DNA from: Hyphomicrobium sp. ghe19
Lineage (GTDB): Bacteria > Pseudomonadota > Alphaproteobacteria > Rhizobiales > Hyphomicrobiaceae
Reading direction: 5' to 3'
DNA length: 64,000 nucleotides
NCBI RefSeq assembly: GCF_902712875.1
Contig: NZ_LR743509.1
Span: 1,240,001 to 1,304,000 of the forward strand
In this document: positions 39,596 to 49,082 of the stretch, in pieces
Numbering within the stretch: the first letter of the stretch is position 1
Layout of the letters: each line of letters starts with the position of its first letter
Notes under the pieces: model-generated
What the model was told of the DNA's origin: nothing
Seen by the model: the letters and a program-made list of their open reading frames with translations, nothing else
Database searches by the model: none
Position numbers and translations under genes: made by a program

Positions 39596-41569
39596 ATGTC
39601 GCTGAAGATCGTCTCGTCCGCTCTGGCGCTCCTCCTCTGTTCAGCAACTGGACTAGAAGCCGGAGAGGAGCCGCAGAAATGGGGAAGCTGGATCGATGGC
39701 GGCGCCTCTTACTCCAATAAGGATGAGGCGCGAGGCGAGGCGACGCTGTGGGTGCCGTTCATGCAATCGCCGACGTCGGTCTTTTTTGGAGAAGCGCGCG
39801 GCCAGCTGTTCGAGGAAAGCCAGCAGGGTGGCAACTTTGCGCTCGGCTACCGCCACATGTACGGCGACGGCTGGAACCTAGGTTTTTGGGGTGGCTACGA
39901 CGTCGGCAACACTGACTCAGGCAGCACGTTCCATCGAGTCGCCGGCGGCATTGAAATGCTATCCAATAACTGGGACGCCCGGATCAATGGCTACATGCCA
40001 TTGAATGCCAGCAACGATCTCGGAAGCTTCAGCTCTTCGAGTGGCGGCGTGCCCACAATACTGCTCAGCGGCTCGAGCATCATGATGCAGACCGGAGTCG
40101 AGACAGTCACCTCGAGCCAGTTCGAATACGCCATGGGCGGCATCGATGCGGAGATCGGCATGCGCCTGCCGGTGGAGGCGCTGAAACTCGATCCGGCGAA
40201 GCTGGATTTGCGCGTCTACGGCGGCGGCTTCTATTTCGATAATGACGATGCCGACAAGGCTATTGTAGGCCCAAAGCTGCGCGCCGAGTTGCGATTCAAT
40301 GACGTGATTGCCGCTGCGCCAGGCTCGAGACTCACCCTCGAGACCGGGTACTCCTCGGACGACGTACGCGGTGACCGCCTGGAGGCGGGCGCCCGGTTTC
40401 GGATACCGCTCGACGGTGCTCCAAGCCTTGCCTCGCTCAGCCCGCAGGAGCGACGCATGTCGGAAGGGCTGAGGCGCGACACGGAAATCGTGTCGAGTAT
40501 CAAAACGAACTCCTCGACAACCAACACGCTTGCGACGGAGGCCGTCGACGATGCGGCAACGCATGTCCAACTCGACAAGGTGGCAATCGTCGACGGGACG
40601 ATCGCTGGCGGCGTAACGACCGTATCAGCCGCCCAGGGCGCCAACACCCTGATCATCGCTCAGGGCGGATCGGGGGCCATCACGAATACGCTGGCTCCGA
40701 CTGGACATCAGATCTTGGAGGCCGATCAGACGTTGGTCGGCGGCGGGGGTACAATCCAGCTCAAGGGGCGCACGACCGGGACAATCGCCGACTTCACCGC
40801 ACCCGGCCAGCAAGCGACGTTGGTCAACGCGAACAGCTCCGCCGTATTGTACATTGGCAGTAACACGCACATTGCAGGCCTCGATATCCAAGGTGGCGGC
40901 GTTGGCGCCGGCTCCCTGAACTACGGCATCGGCGCAGCAAGCAATGGCCAGCAGAACATGTACGTGAGCAACAACACTTTCACGAACCTCGGCGGTCAAT
41001 TTGCAGTGAGTTTCGCATCGAACGCCACTCACGCGTCGGCCATGAATAATTACTTCACCGGCATCAACACGGGCATTCGCTTTGGGAGCGGCGGCAGCGA
41101 TATTACAATCGATGGCAACACATTCGAACATACGAGGTCTGCTGTAAGCTTTTTCGACAACAACTCCGGCATTAAAATCACCAACAACCATATCACCGAT
41201 ACCAATGGAGCGAGCTCGTTCGTCTTCAATGACTCGAACACCGATATAACCATCAGCAATAACACGATCGCGAGTGCCTCCGGCATGTCGTTCGCCAATG
41301 GCAATACGCAGATTTCCATCGTCGGAAACACGATCACAGGAAGCCTTGGATCTGGCGGCATCCTTCTTCTCAACAACAATGGCGGAACGATCGGCAACAA
41401 CGCGTTCAACTCGTTCGTCAACGGATCGGCGATCTACCTGTCCGGCAGCGGCAACGCGTTCTCAGGATCGGGCAACAGTCTCACCGCCAACAACCCTTGC
41501 GGAGCAATCACTCCGGGCGCCAACCCCGGCATGACGGTTCAGTTCAGCAACAATGGGGCTTGCCCGTAG
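39596..41569 (+). CDS. Inverse-autotransporter-like outer membrane protein with beta-helix passenger
   Basis: 657 aa. Signal peptide to about residue 23. Residues about 25-270 resemble an inverse-autotransporter beta-barrel (intimin/invasin type): YGDGWNLGFWGGYDVGN, GGIEMLSNNWDARINGYMPL, GDRLEAGARFRIPLDG, then the linker LSPQERRMSEGLRRDTEIV. From about residue 300 the sequence is an Asn/Gly/Thr-rich right-handed beta-helix with repeats such as ITISNNTIAS, ISIVGNTITG and ITIDGNTFEH. The start follows AAGGAA. It probably shows the helix at the cell surface as an adhesin or carbohydrate-binding surface. Barrel first and passenger last is the type V(e) order. Confidence 0.75.
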   Translation: MSLKIVSSALALLLCSATGLEAGEEPQKWGSWIDGGASYSNKDEARGEATLWVPFMQSPTSVFFGEARGQLFEESQQGGNFALGYRHMYGDGWNLGFWGGYDVGNTDSGSTFHRVAGGIEMLSNNWDARINGYMPLNASNDLGSFSSSSGGVPTILLSGSSIMMQTGVETVTSSQFEYAMGGIDAEIGMRLPVEALKLDPAKLDLRVYGGGFYFDNDDADKAIVGPKLRAELRFNDVIAAAPGSRLTLETGYSSDDVRGDRLEAGARFRIPLDGAPSLASLSPQERRMSEGLRRDTEIVSSIKTNSSTTNTLATEAVDDAATHVQLDKVAIVDGTIAGGVTTVSAAQGANTLIIAQGGSGAITNTLAPTGHQILEADQTLVGGGGTIQLKGRTTGTIADFTAPGQQATLVNANSSAVLYIGSNTHIAGLDIQGGGVGAGSLNYGIGAASNGQQNMYVSNNTFTNLGGQFAVSFASNATHASAMNNYFTGINTGIRFGSGGSDITIDGNTFEHTRSAVSFFDNNSGIKITNNHITDTNGASSFVFNDSNTDITISNNTIASASGMSFANGNTQISIVGNTITGSLGSGGILLLNNNGGTIGNNAFNSFVNGSAIYLSGSGNAFSGSGNSLTANNPCGAITPGANPGMTVQFSNNGACP

Positions 41570-41650
41570 CGCGAGCGCCGCCCTTGCGAGGGCGGTGCTC
41601 GTCGGCGCGACAGGTGCTTCAATGGCCTTCACTGGTCGGATTTCCGATTG

Positions 41651-41926
41651 TTACGCATCAGCGGAATTCATGGAGCGAGAAATTTTGTAAAACGAGTGAT
41701 TGCTAGCGATCACTTGTGACCTTCCGAAGCCTTCTTCCTTGTTGTCGATGAAGGCCGGCTCGATCACGGCATTGATACGCCCGAGCTTTCTGCGCAGGTA
41801 GCGGGGCACCCGATAATGTCCGATGGGCGACCTGTCAGCGATGCGGATCGGGTCGCCAGGCTTGAAAATCGGCTTCTCGCCGAACGCGGTTACGATGTGC
41901 GTGGGATCGGGAGAGGATCGCGTCAT
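41651..41926 (-). CDS. Lone nitrile hydratase beta-subunit-like (SH3-like) domain, perhaps a remnant
   Basis: 91 aa from the ATG at 41926, eight bases after AGAAGGTGA; a GTG three codons upstream is in frame. Residues about 18-60 (FKPGDPIRIADRSPIGHYRVP, split across PRYLRRKLGRI) match the C-terminal SH3-like domain of nitrile hydratase/thiocyanate hydrolase beta subunits. The usual end of that domain (a Tyr-rich strand then a Leu-Trp) is replaced by SFYKISRSMNSADA. There is no alpha subunit gene next to it. It may be a decayed subunit or a small stand-alone protein. Confidence 0.55.
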   Translation of the reverse strand: MTRSSPDPTHIVTAFGEKPIFKPGDPIRIADRSPIGHYRVPRYLRRKLGRINAVIEPAFIDNKEEGFGRSQVIASNHSFYKISRSMNSADA

Positions 41927-42056
41927 CGCTGTCACCTTCTAAGAAGCGCGTCGGCGGGAATAGGGGTCAGGGATTTGTCGAGCGTCAGTCATTCATAAAA
42001 GAAAAGATGCAATCAGGCGGCCATTGCGGTCATCAAGGTTGCATGCATGCCGTTCC

Positions 42057-43016
42057 TCACGGGCCTCCCTTCGGAGCAAGATTGCGATCGAGGAAGTCAT
42101 GGATCAGGGGGACCATTTCATCTGCTTTGTCCTCGAGCGCGAAGTGGCCGGTGTCCAGCAGATGAAACTCGACCTTCGGTAGATCCCGCTTGTAGGGATA
42201 GGCGCCGTCGGCTGGAAAGATCGTGTCGTTCTTTCCCCAGACGATCAGCGCCGGTGGCTGCCGCTCCCGAAAGAATTCTTGAAACGTCGGATAGAGAGGC
42301 ACGTTCGTCCCGTAATCCAGAAACAGATCAAGCTGGATATCCTTATTGCCCGGCCGATCGAGGAGGGGCTGATCGTGGCCCCAATTATCGGGGTCTATGC
42401 GCGTCACATCGCTGACACCGTCGGTGTACTGAAATTTCGTTGTCTCCGGTTTCACGAGAAAGCTCAGCGCCTCCCGGTGCGCGTCGGAGCCATCGGCCCA
42501 ATAGGCCTTGATCGGGTCCCAGAATTTCTTGAGGCCCTCCTCGTAGGCGTTGCCGTTCTGGATGACGAGCGCCGTGACGCGTTCCGGATGCTTGATCGCA
42601 AGCCTGTAGCCGACGGGTGCGCCGTAATCCATCAGATAGAGCGCGTACTGCTGAACGCCGAGCTTGGCGACCAAGCCGTCCATGAGATCGGCATAGTGGG
42701 CAAACGTGTAGGCGAATTGCTTATGATCGGGCGCAGCGCTTTCGCCGAATCCCGGATAATCCGGTGCAATGACGTGATAGCGGTCGGCGAGGGCCGGGAT
42801 GAGGTTGCGGAACATGTGAGAAGACGTTGGAAATCCGTGCAGCAACAGCACGACGGGCGCATCGGCGGGACCGGCCTCGCGATAGAAGATGCTGACGCCG
42901 TCGACGTCGGCGGTACGGTAGTGGGTCACGGGCGTGGCGGCTGCAGCCATCCCGGCCGCGAACAAAAGGGCGGATAGCGTCATCCAGGCTCGGTGGCGGC
43001 TGGCTCGCACGTGCAT
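42057..43016 (-). CDS. Alpha/beta hydrolase, epoxide hydrolase/haloalkane dehalogenase type, secreted
   Basis: 319 aa from the ATG at 43016, after AAGGAG; the frame stays open upstream but is non-coding there. Signal peptide [19 protein letters not shown]. The core shows the oxyanion loop [15 protein letters not shown], an Asp nucleophile elbow [13 protein letters not shown], an acid-bearing [14 protein letters not shown] and the catalytic His in [15 protein letters not shown]. An Asp nucleophile points to epoxide hydrolase or dehalogenase rather than esterase chemistry. It lies just after a truncated MBL-fold gene on the same strand. Confidence 0.88.
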   Translation of the reverse strand: MHVRASRHRAWMTLSALLFAAGMAAAATPVTHYRTADVDGVSIFYREAGPADAPVVLLLHGFPTSSHMFRNLIPALADRYHVIAPDYPGFGESAAPDHKQFAYTFAHYADLMDGLVAKLGVQQYALYLMDYGAPVGYRLAIKHPERVTALVIQNGNAYEEGLKKFWDPIKAYWADGSDAHREALSFLVKPETTKFQYTDGVSDVTRIDPDNWGHDQPLLDRPGNKDIQLDLFLDYGTNVPLYPTFQEFFRERQPPALIVWGKNDTIFPADGAYPYKRDLPKVEFHLLDTGHFALEDKADEMVPLIHDFLDRNLAPKGGP

Positions 43017-43486
43017 GGCGTCACTCCTTGTCGGAATTGAACCCGCGGGCGTTTCAGACGCCCTCGTAGACCAGTCGAGTGAAAAATCCTTTCGTGGGCG
43101 GTGATCTTGGCACCGGCCGCGTGCAGCCACTCGTTGCCGTCGGCGTCGTCGAAATGCCAATGCGTATTGATGAGATGCGTGATGGGATCGGTGCTGAGAG
43201 CGTCGAGCGCCTTCGTCATCTGGGATTGCGACACTCGAATGCCGGCGTCGATAAGAACTTTTCCGTCTGGGCCGGTCAGCACGGCGACGTTCCCGCCCGA
43301 GCCTTCCAGAACGCTGACATTGCCGCGGAGATGGTGAACAGTAATGGCTGCGACAGCGGCGCTGTCCTTGATCAGGCTGACGACGGCATAAGCCGCGCGT
43401 GGCGTCAGCCACCCAGCCAGACCCGCCTGTGCCGCTCCAATGCAGCACAGGCAAAAGCCGTGTCTCGAGATGTTAGCTCGATCCAT
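42980..43486 (-). pseudogene. Truncated metallo-beta-lactamase-fold gene
   Basis: From the ATG at 43486 ([11 protein letters not shown]) there is a signal-like segment, then a clear MBL N-terminal half: [38 protein letters not shown], and [19 protein letters not shown]. The metal motif reads HWHFDD where HxHxDH is expected. After [12 protein letters not shown] the homology stops and the frame runs through the ribosome site and start of the hydrolase gene in the wrong phase. About half of a normal MBL protein is missing, so this is a 3' deletion. Confidence 0.7.
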
Positions 43487-43770
43487 AATGGGTTCTATGC
43501 GGAATGCTGAGGAATTGCGCAACGCATACGTCGGATTTGGTTTACGCACATTTCCTGGGTATCCTCGGCAAGAGCGAGCGGTTCTAACATGTTCGTCGGA
43601 ATAATTCCCGGGCGGAAATTCCGAATCTGCTGCTTGCTTGTCACCCAGACCCTTGCCAATCGGCACGGTCAGTGACTTCGTCGCATCGTAATGACGATGA
43701 AGTTCCGCAACTCTTTCAGTAATCCGCTAAATTCGAGACATCGTTTTCGATAACTGGAAAACGCGCGCCT

Positions 43771-43930
43771 ATGGATCGCCTGGAACGCGATGTCCGTCTT
43801 CATGTCGATCGTCGAGGCGGGAAGCTTTCAGAGGCGTCGCGGCGTCTCGTGCCGTTAAAGCTGAGGGCCTTCATCGACTGGGCGGTGCCACGCCTCCGCG
43901 CCCGGCTCGGTCAGCCGAACGGCGAGTGAT
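43771..43930 (+). pseudogene. Collapsed LysR-type regulator (both ends fused, middle deleted)
   Basis: The ATG frame begins MDRLE and ends VPLKLRAFIDWAVPRLRARL, which is a typical LysR C-terminus. The +1 frame between them (43783-43832) reads NAMSVFMSIVEAGSF, a typical LysR N-terminal helix. So the first 25 or so residues sit directly against the last 27, with the sensor domain and most of the DNA-binding domain gone and compensating frameshifts present. It is divergent from the MBL/hydrolase genes, the usual place of their regulator. The rest of 43487-44061 holds no gene. Confidence 0.65.
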
Positions 43931-44061
43931 ACCGACGCGGGCGGCAGTCGCGCGGCCTGACGCCGCTGGACATTTGAAAAGCGCATCGGAAACAAAATTT
44001 GCGCACGATCCCAGGACCGTGCGCAAATTTTCTGTGCCTCATCTTTGGCGGTCAATCGTTC

Positions 44062-46401
44062 TTACCAGCCGTACGACAGGCGAGCGTAATAGATCGAAGG
44101 TGACGGCTCGATGCTGTGCGTCCGAGCCGTGATCGTCCCGCCAGAATCGCGAGTCGTCAACGTGCGATCGTCGTCGGCGCGAAGGAGATTGCTGGCCGAC
44201 AAAGTCAGAACGACGTGCTCATCGAGCGAGATGCGTGCCGAAGCATCCAAGCGATCGAGATTTGAGAAGCTCGTATGCTGGCTCGTGCCGTTCACCTGCT
44301 CTATGTTCTGGTCATATGCGTAAGTGCGGTTGTAGCCCAACCCGAACGTCGTTGCCCAAGCGCGCACGTAGTAGTCGGCGCCGATGTTCGTGATCAGGTC
44401 CGGCTGCTCCGAAAAGCGGCGCGTCTGACCCGTCTGCTGATCGGTGAGTTCCGACTTCATCGCCGTTCCGTTGGCCCATAGCGTCAGATCCGGAAGCCCG
44501 ATCATCTGCATCGGCAGACGGCCCTCGAGTTCCACGCCGTAGAGCTCGCCGTCGCCGGCGTTACGCGGCGTCGAGATCCAGCGCGGGGATCCACCTTCCT
44601 GCGTCAGGGTTCTCTCGATCTTGTCCTCGAAAGAACGCGCAAATAAATTGGCCGACAAAAGTCCCGATCGCTGGAAGAGGAAGAAATCGGTGCCGACATC
44701 CAAGCCCCATATCTTTTCCGGCGAGATGCCGGGATTGCCGCGCTGATCCGGATCGGCAATCGTTCCGCTTCCGGTGACGACGGTCGGTGTGAGGTCGCGC
44801 AGATCGGGACGGCGCAGCGTCCGAGCGACGCCCAACCGGAAGTCGAGGTCTGGAGCCACCGCGAGCTTGTATTGGATGGACGGATTCAAATCCGCTGCAT
44901 CGTTGTCGAAGCGGGTCTTCGCAAAATCTATCGTTTCGGTGATGCTGTACTCGAACCGCAGACCGAGCGTCAGCTTGTCATGTCCGAAAACCGAAAACGC
45001 ATCGCTGACGTAGGCGTGATAAATTGCTTCGCTGATCTCGTAGTTGCGCTCCGGAAGCGGAACGTTGGTCAGACCGCGCACCTCGTTCTCGGCGCGCTGC
45101 GTCTGTGCCCAGCCGAGTCCGGCTTCGAGTTCATGGCCGTGGACGCGCGTCGTGACAGAGCCGCCGGAAGCGATGCGTTCGAGGTCTATGGGAACGAAGC
45201 GCGGGGCCTGCACGACCGGCGAGCCGCCAGGCAAACTCGTTTGCGTGGATTCTCTCGTCGTGTCCTCGCGTCCGCGCTGATAATCGAAGAAGACGCTTGA
45301 GCTTGAAACCCCGCTGAATGCGTGCTGCCATTCAAGATAGCTGCCGTATGTTTCGCGGATGCGGTGACGTATTTCGTGCGTGTCGCGATTGGCCGACTCT
45401 TGGTTGTTGTTCAGCCGGAGCGTGTGCTGGTCGCGAAATTCATTCGTGCGTAGATAGGTCGGTGAGAAAACGATCGTGTTAGCGGGGTCGATAGCGAGTT
45501 CGAAGCGAGACAGGAACGTATATTCGTCGAACTTCCGATGCTGGTCGACAAGGTTGCCGCCCCTGGGCGTCGTCCCGTTCGTGCTGAAAACGAACTCGCT
45601 CGAGCTTTCCTGAACCAGACGGCGCTGATATCCGCCGCCGATGAAATAGCGAAGAGCCCCAACTTGTCCGCCATTCCAGGCCGAAATTTCGCCGGGCGTC
45701 CCGTTGCCTTCGACGTGGCCGGAGCCGACCGTAATCTGTCCGCCGGATGGGCCGAAATCGCGGCGGGTTATGATGTTTACGGTGCCGGCGGCACCCTCCG
45801 AACGCATGCTGGCCAGCGGGCTGCGCGTGATTTCGATCCGCTCTATGAAGGTTGCCGGAATACGGTCAACTTCCATGTTTCGGCTCGAATCGCCGTCGAG
45901 GAGCGGACGTCCGTCGAGCAGAACCTGCGTGTATTCTTTGCCTATGCCGCGGAGCTTGATATCGCGTGAGCGATTGACGCCTGGGAACGTCACGCCCGGA
46001 AGCCGTCGCACGGCGTCGCCGATGCTCAAATTGTTATATTGCTGCAGCTGCGCGCCTTCGATCACGACGGTGGCGTTCGGAGCCTCGGAACGGAGCGCGA
46101 GCGCGTCGACCGCGGCATTACTGACCGCGTTACCGGAAGCAGTGGCCGAAGTTGTGGACTGGGACTCCGATGGTTGCGTTGCAGGCGCTTGAGACGAAGG
46201 AGCCGAAGCGTTTTGGGACGCCTTTGCCTTTTTGCTTGCTGCTTTCTTCCCGGGGATTTCTTGTTCGGTTGCGGTAACGGTGACAGGCGGGAGCGCCGTT
46301 CCTTCTTCTTGCGCATCGGCAACCGTGAAAGAGCCTGCCAAAGCCAGCGCCGCACAAGCCGAGTGAACACGCACGTCCCAAGTCATTCCGTTTCCCCTCA
46401 A
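44062..46401 (-). CDS. TonB-dependent outer membrane receptor
   Basis: 779 aa. Signal peptide (ACAALALAGSFTVADA), a possible TonB box near LPPVTVTATEQE, a low-complexity Ser/Ala/Gln stretch, then the plug domain (IGDAVRRLPGVTF, RDIKLRGIGKEYTQVLLDGR, MRSEGAAGTVNIITRRDF). The 22-strand barrel ends SIYYARLSYGW. It imports a siderophore, haem, metal complex or similar ligand. A PepSY membrane protein gene lies upstream on the same strand, which favours iron or another metal. A palindrome TTGTATACAA (46445-46454) lies 44 bases before the start. Confidence 0.93.
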   Translation of the reverse strand: MRGNGMTWDVRVHSACAALALAGSFTVADAQEEGTALPPVTVTATEQEIPGKKAASKKAKASQNASAPSSQAPATQPSESQSTTSATASGNAVSNAAVDALALRSEAPNATVVIEGAQLQQYNNLSIGDAVRRLPGVTFPGVNRSRDIKLRGIGKEYTQVLLDGRPLLDGDSSRNMEVDRIPATFIERIEITRSPLASMRSEGAAGTVNIITRRDFGPSGGQITVGSGHVEGNGTPGEISAWNGGQVGALRYFIGGGYQRRLVQESSSEFVFSTNGTTPRGGNLVDQHRKFDEYTFLSRFELAIDPANTIVFSPTYLRTNEFRDQHTLRLNNNQESANRDTHEIRHRIRETYGSYLEWQHAFSGVSSSSVFFDYQRGREDTTRESTQTSLPGGSPVVQAPRFVPIDLERIASGGSVTTRVHGHELEAGLGWAQTQRAENEVRGLTNVPLPERNYEISEAIYHAYVSDAFSVFGHDKLTLGLRFEYSITETIDFAKTRFDNDAADLNPSIQYKLAVAPDLDFRLGVARTLRRPDLRDLTPTVVTGSGTIADPDQRGNPGISPEKIWGLDVGTDFFLFQRSGLLSANLFARSFEDKIERTLTQEGGSPRWISTPRNAGDGELYGVELEGRLPMQMIGLPDLTLWANGTAMKSELTDQQTGQTRRFSEQPDLITNIGADYYVRAWATTFGLGYNRTYAYDQNIEQVNGTSQHTSFSNLDRLDASARISLDEHVVLTLSASNLLRADDDRTLTTRDSGGTITARTHSIEPSPSIYYARLSYGW

Positions 46402-46514
46402 AAATGTGAGGGATAAACATCATGCCGAACACAAGCTTACAAGATTGTATACAAAAAAACGAAACATGCGGACCGTGGTGGCACAAAAGTGTCACATATG
46501 TGCATGTGTGCTGA

Positions 46515-47462
46515 TTAATTGACGAGGATTTTTTCCCGGGGGCTCGGATCGGATTTCACGGCGCCGCGTGATGGCCGGCGGCGCCTCAGCCGGCGTCGCG
46601 ACCACAAAAGAAGTCCCGTCGAAAGCAACAGAATCAGAACCAGCGAGGTCACCGCATTGGCGGAAGCGGACCAGACACCCGCCCAATTGCCTTCATGAAG
46701 CAGCTTCGGCCAATTGCGCGGCTTGACAACGAGACCGCCCGTCGAAACTGCGTAGTTGCGGTATTCGCCGTCTTCGATGAATCGCGCTTCGGCACCGCTT
46801 TTTCTCAGGCGCAAGGTCAAGAGCTTCGCCAGATCTCGGTCGCGTGCAACAATGCGCAGCGCTTCGATGAGCGAGCGCGGCGCAGCGTCGGCCGCAATAA
46901 ACGGCTCCGGTCCGGAAAACGTCACCTTATAAAGCATTGCCAGCCCGGTGAGCGGCGCAATGAGGACGAGCGGCAGGGCAGTCCATGCGGATGCCGTGTG
47001 CCAGCCGCTGACCGTGTTGCGCAATGGTCTGGTGCCCATCACGATTCCGATCACAACCAGAGAGAGCATCGCGATGGTGGTGATGGTCACGCCCCAGCCG
47101 CCGTCGTCGAGCAGCAATGTTTTGTGAATCCAGCGCGCCAGCGAATACACGGCAAGCGTGGTGCTCGGTTGGCTAGCGATCTCGCCGGTCTCAAGATCGA
47201 TTTCCGTACCGCCACGGTCGCGGAGAACAAGCGTACCGAGATGACCGTGAACAAAGATGCGGTCTACGGTCCCTTCCGGATCATGCTTGGCGAGAGCCGC
47301 TTCGATTTTGGTCGCGTCGACAACGTTCGGCTTCAGCGTCGAAGCCACGATCGCGGGTTCGAATGCCAGGATGAGGCCCGTCAAAAAGATGATCATCAAC
47401 GGCAAGGCAAAAATGAGCGCCAACCATCGGTGGAGGCGGAGTGTCCAGGCTTTCAGCAACAT
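46515..47462 (-). CDS. PepSY-associated membrane protein (PiuB type)
   Basis: 315 aa with four membrane helices. N-terminal LHRWLALIFALPLMIIFLTG is the PepSY_TM hallmark, with a periplasmic domain next, then ARWIHKTLLLDDGG and the helix pairs. The basic C-terminal tail (LWSRRRLRRRRPSRG) is cytoplasmic. PiuB-type proteins accompany TonB receptors and act in ferric-siderophore or other metal uptake, probably by reduction at the inner membrane. It is transcribed ahead of the receptor gene, 113 bases apart. Confidence 0.88.
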   Translation of the reverse strand: MLLKAWTLRLHRWLALIFALPLMIIFLTGLILAFEPAIVASTLKPNVVDATKIEAALAKHDPEGTVDRIFVHGHLGTLVLRDRGGTEIDLETGEIASQPSTTLAVYSLARWIHKTLLLDDGGWGVTITTIAMLSLVVIGIVMGTRPLRNTVSGWHTASAWTALPLVLIAPLTGLAMLYKVTFSGPEPFIAADAAPRSLIEALRIVARDRDLAKLLTLRLRKSGAEARFIEDGEYRNYAVSTGGLVVKPRNWPKLLHEGNWAGVWSASANAVTSLVLILLLSTGLLLWSRRRLRRRRPSRGAVKSDPSPREKILVN

Positions 47463-47615
47463 CAGACTCGGATTCTTTTGGTGTTGACAGGGCGTAGGGG
47501 AAGCTGGTCAGCCGCACTTCCGCACGCGCTTGAGGCTTGCTTCGTGTTTTCTACAGCAAATAGAGCGCTCTTATCCAGCGGAGTCTTTGCCGTTCAGCCA
47601 CGCGATTGGATTGCT

Positions 47616-47640
47616 TGAAAAGCGGCATCGCGTGCCGCTT
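47616..47640 (-). terminator. Intrinsic terminator after dinB
   Basis: Minus-strand hairpin AAGCGGCA / TGCCGCTT (arms 47633-47640 and 47620-47627) with a five-base loop, continuing into TTTTC on the minus strand. It lies about 60 bases past the dinB stop. Confidence 0.55.
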
Positions 47641-47701
47641 GATCAGGCGGATACATCTCCGGAGAAATGTCGACTCTGATGTGCCCGACAAGCCCGCACT
47701 T

Positions 47702-48787
47702 CTAGCTGTGCTTCGCATCTAAAGCGAGATCAAGCTGGTCGTCGGTGTCGGATGCAAATTTGGAAACAGCGACGCCAACCAAACGAATGCCGGTCGTGAC
47801 CGGATAGACGGATCGCACAAGCGATAAGCTGATATCGTGAAGCCGATCGCGCGTTGCCACAGTTCCCGTAACAGTGCGGCTGCGGGTGATGATCGTGAAA
47901 TCCGCGTATTTTATTTTAACGGTGACCGTCGCGCCGAAGCTTTGGTTCTTCTCGCACCAGGCCCAGACTTCATCGACCATTTCGAGGATTCCGGCTTCGA
48001 TCTCCGCGGGAAGGATGCGATCCACCGCAAAGGTGGTTTCGGAGCCCGACGACTTTCTTGGCCGGTTGGGCTCGACGGGCCGGTCGTCTTCGCCGCGCGC
48101 GATGGCGTAATACCAGGCGCCGGATTTACCGAAATGCTGCTGCAGGAATTCAAGACTTTGCGCGCGAAGATCGGCACCGGTGTGGATGCCGAGCCCGTTG
48201 AGTTTATCAGCCGTAACCGGTCCCACGCCGTGAAACTTCTTGACCGGCAAGCTTTCAATGAAGTTCGCGCCGCGCTGGGGCGGAATGACGAACTGCCCAT
48301 TCGGCTTGCGCATGTCGGAGGCGAGCTTGGCGAGAAATTTGTTATAGGAGATCCCTGCGGAGGCAGTCAGCCCGGTCTCAGCGAAAATGCGATCGCGAAT
48401 CTCCGAGGCGGTGTCGGAAGCCGTCGGCAAGCCGCGCAAATTCTTCGTGACGTCGAGATAGGCTTCGTCGAGCGAAAGCGGTTCGATGAGCGGCGTGTAC
48501 TCGGCGAAGATTTCCCTGATCTGGCGCGAGACGGCGCGATAGACCTCGAACCGCGGCGGCACGAAGATGAGATCGGGACATTGCCGCAGCGCCGTCGTCG
48601 AGGGCATGGCGGAGCGCACGCCGAACGGGCGTGCTTCATAACTCGCGGCCGCGACGACGCCGCGTTTGGCACCATAGCCGACGGCGACCGGCTTGCCGCG
48701 AAGCTCGGGATTGTCCCGCTGCTCGACCGAGGCATAGAAGGCGTCCATGTCGACATGAATGATTTTACGAATGGCGATTTCGCTCAT
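47702..48787 (-). CDS. dinB: DNA polymerase IV
   Basis: 361 aa. Y-family translesion polymerase. Catalytic acidic motifs are intact: HVDMDAFYASVEQRDNP (about residues 11-27) and EPLSLDEAYLDVT (about 100). The helix-hairpin-helix region FHGVGPVTADKLNGLGIHTG follows, and then the little-finger domain. It copies past damaged template with low fidelity. The C-terminus lacks an obvious beta-clamp QxxLxLF motif but has DDQLDLAL, which may serve. Confidence 0.95.
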   Translation of the reverse strand: MSEIAIRKIIHVDMDAFYASVEQRDNPELRGKPVAVGYGAKRGVVAAASYEARPFGVRSAMPSTTALRQCPDLIFVPPRFEVYRAVSRQIREIFAEYTPLIEPLSLDEAYLDVTKNLRGLPTASDTASEIRDRIFAETGLTASAGISYNKFLAKLASDMRKPNGQFVIPPQRGANFIESLPVKKFHGVGPVTADKLNGLGIHTGADLRAQSLEFLQQHFGKSGAWYYAIARGEDDRPVEPNRPRKSSGSETTFAVDRILPAEIEAGILEMVDEVWAWCEKNQSFGATVTVKIKYADFTIITRSRTVTGTVATRDRLHDISLSLVRSVYPVTTGIRLVGVAVSKFASDTDDQLDLALDAKHS

Positions 48788-49082
48788 GGTGGAAGTCTAG
48801 CACAATCCATGTACACCGGCCGCCGTCTTGGTGTCGGCGGGAGCGGGCGTCCGCATTTTTTTGCATAGACGCGCGCTCGCCCCTCGCGCAAATGCGATCA
48901 GGGGATGCAGCATATTTTTACCTCGTCTGGCGGCAGGCTGGACGGCCAAGCAAGGAAGACTAAAACGCGGTCCTTACTGTTACTGCGACTAAACAGTCCG
49001 GCAACGGACGATAATCAGCTATGCTACCAAAATGAGTGGGCGGCGCGCCATTGCCGCACAGTCTGCTTCAAGGGAGCGTCTC
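48788..49082. other. Divergent promoter region between dinB and a DUF488 gene
   Basis: About 295 bases. I looked for a LexA-like repeat upstream of dinB and did not find one that I would defend. Nothing else is seen. Confidence 0.35.

Noticed and set aside
42057..43454. 465-codon frame as one long protein
   Set aside because: Only the part from 43016 on is the hydrolase (signal peptide and AAGGAG); the upstream codons overlap the truncated MBL gene in another phase.
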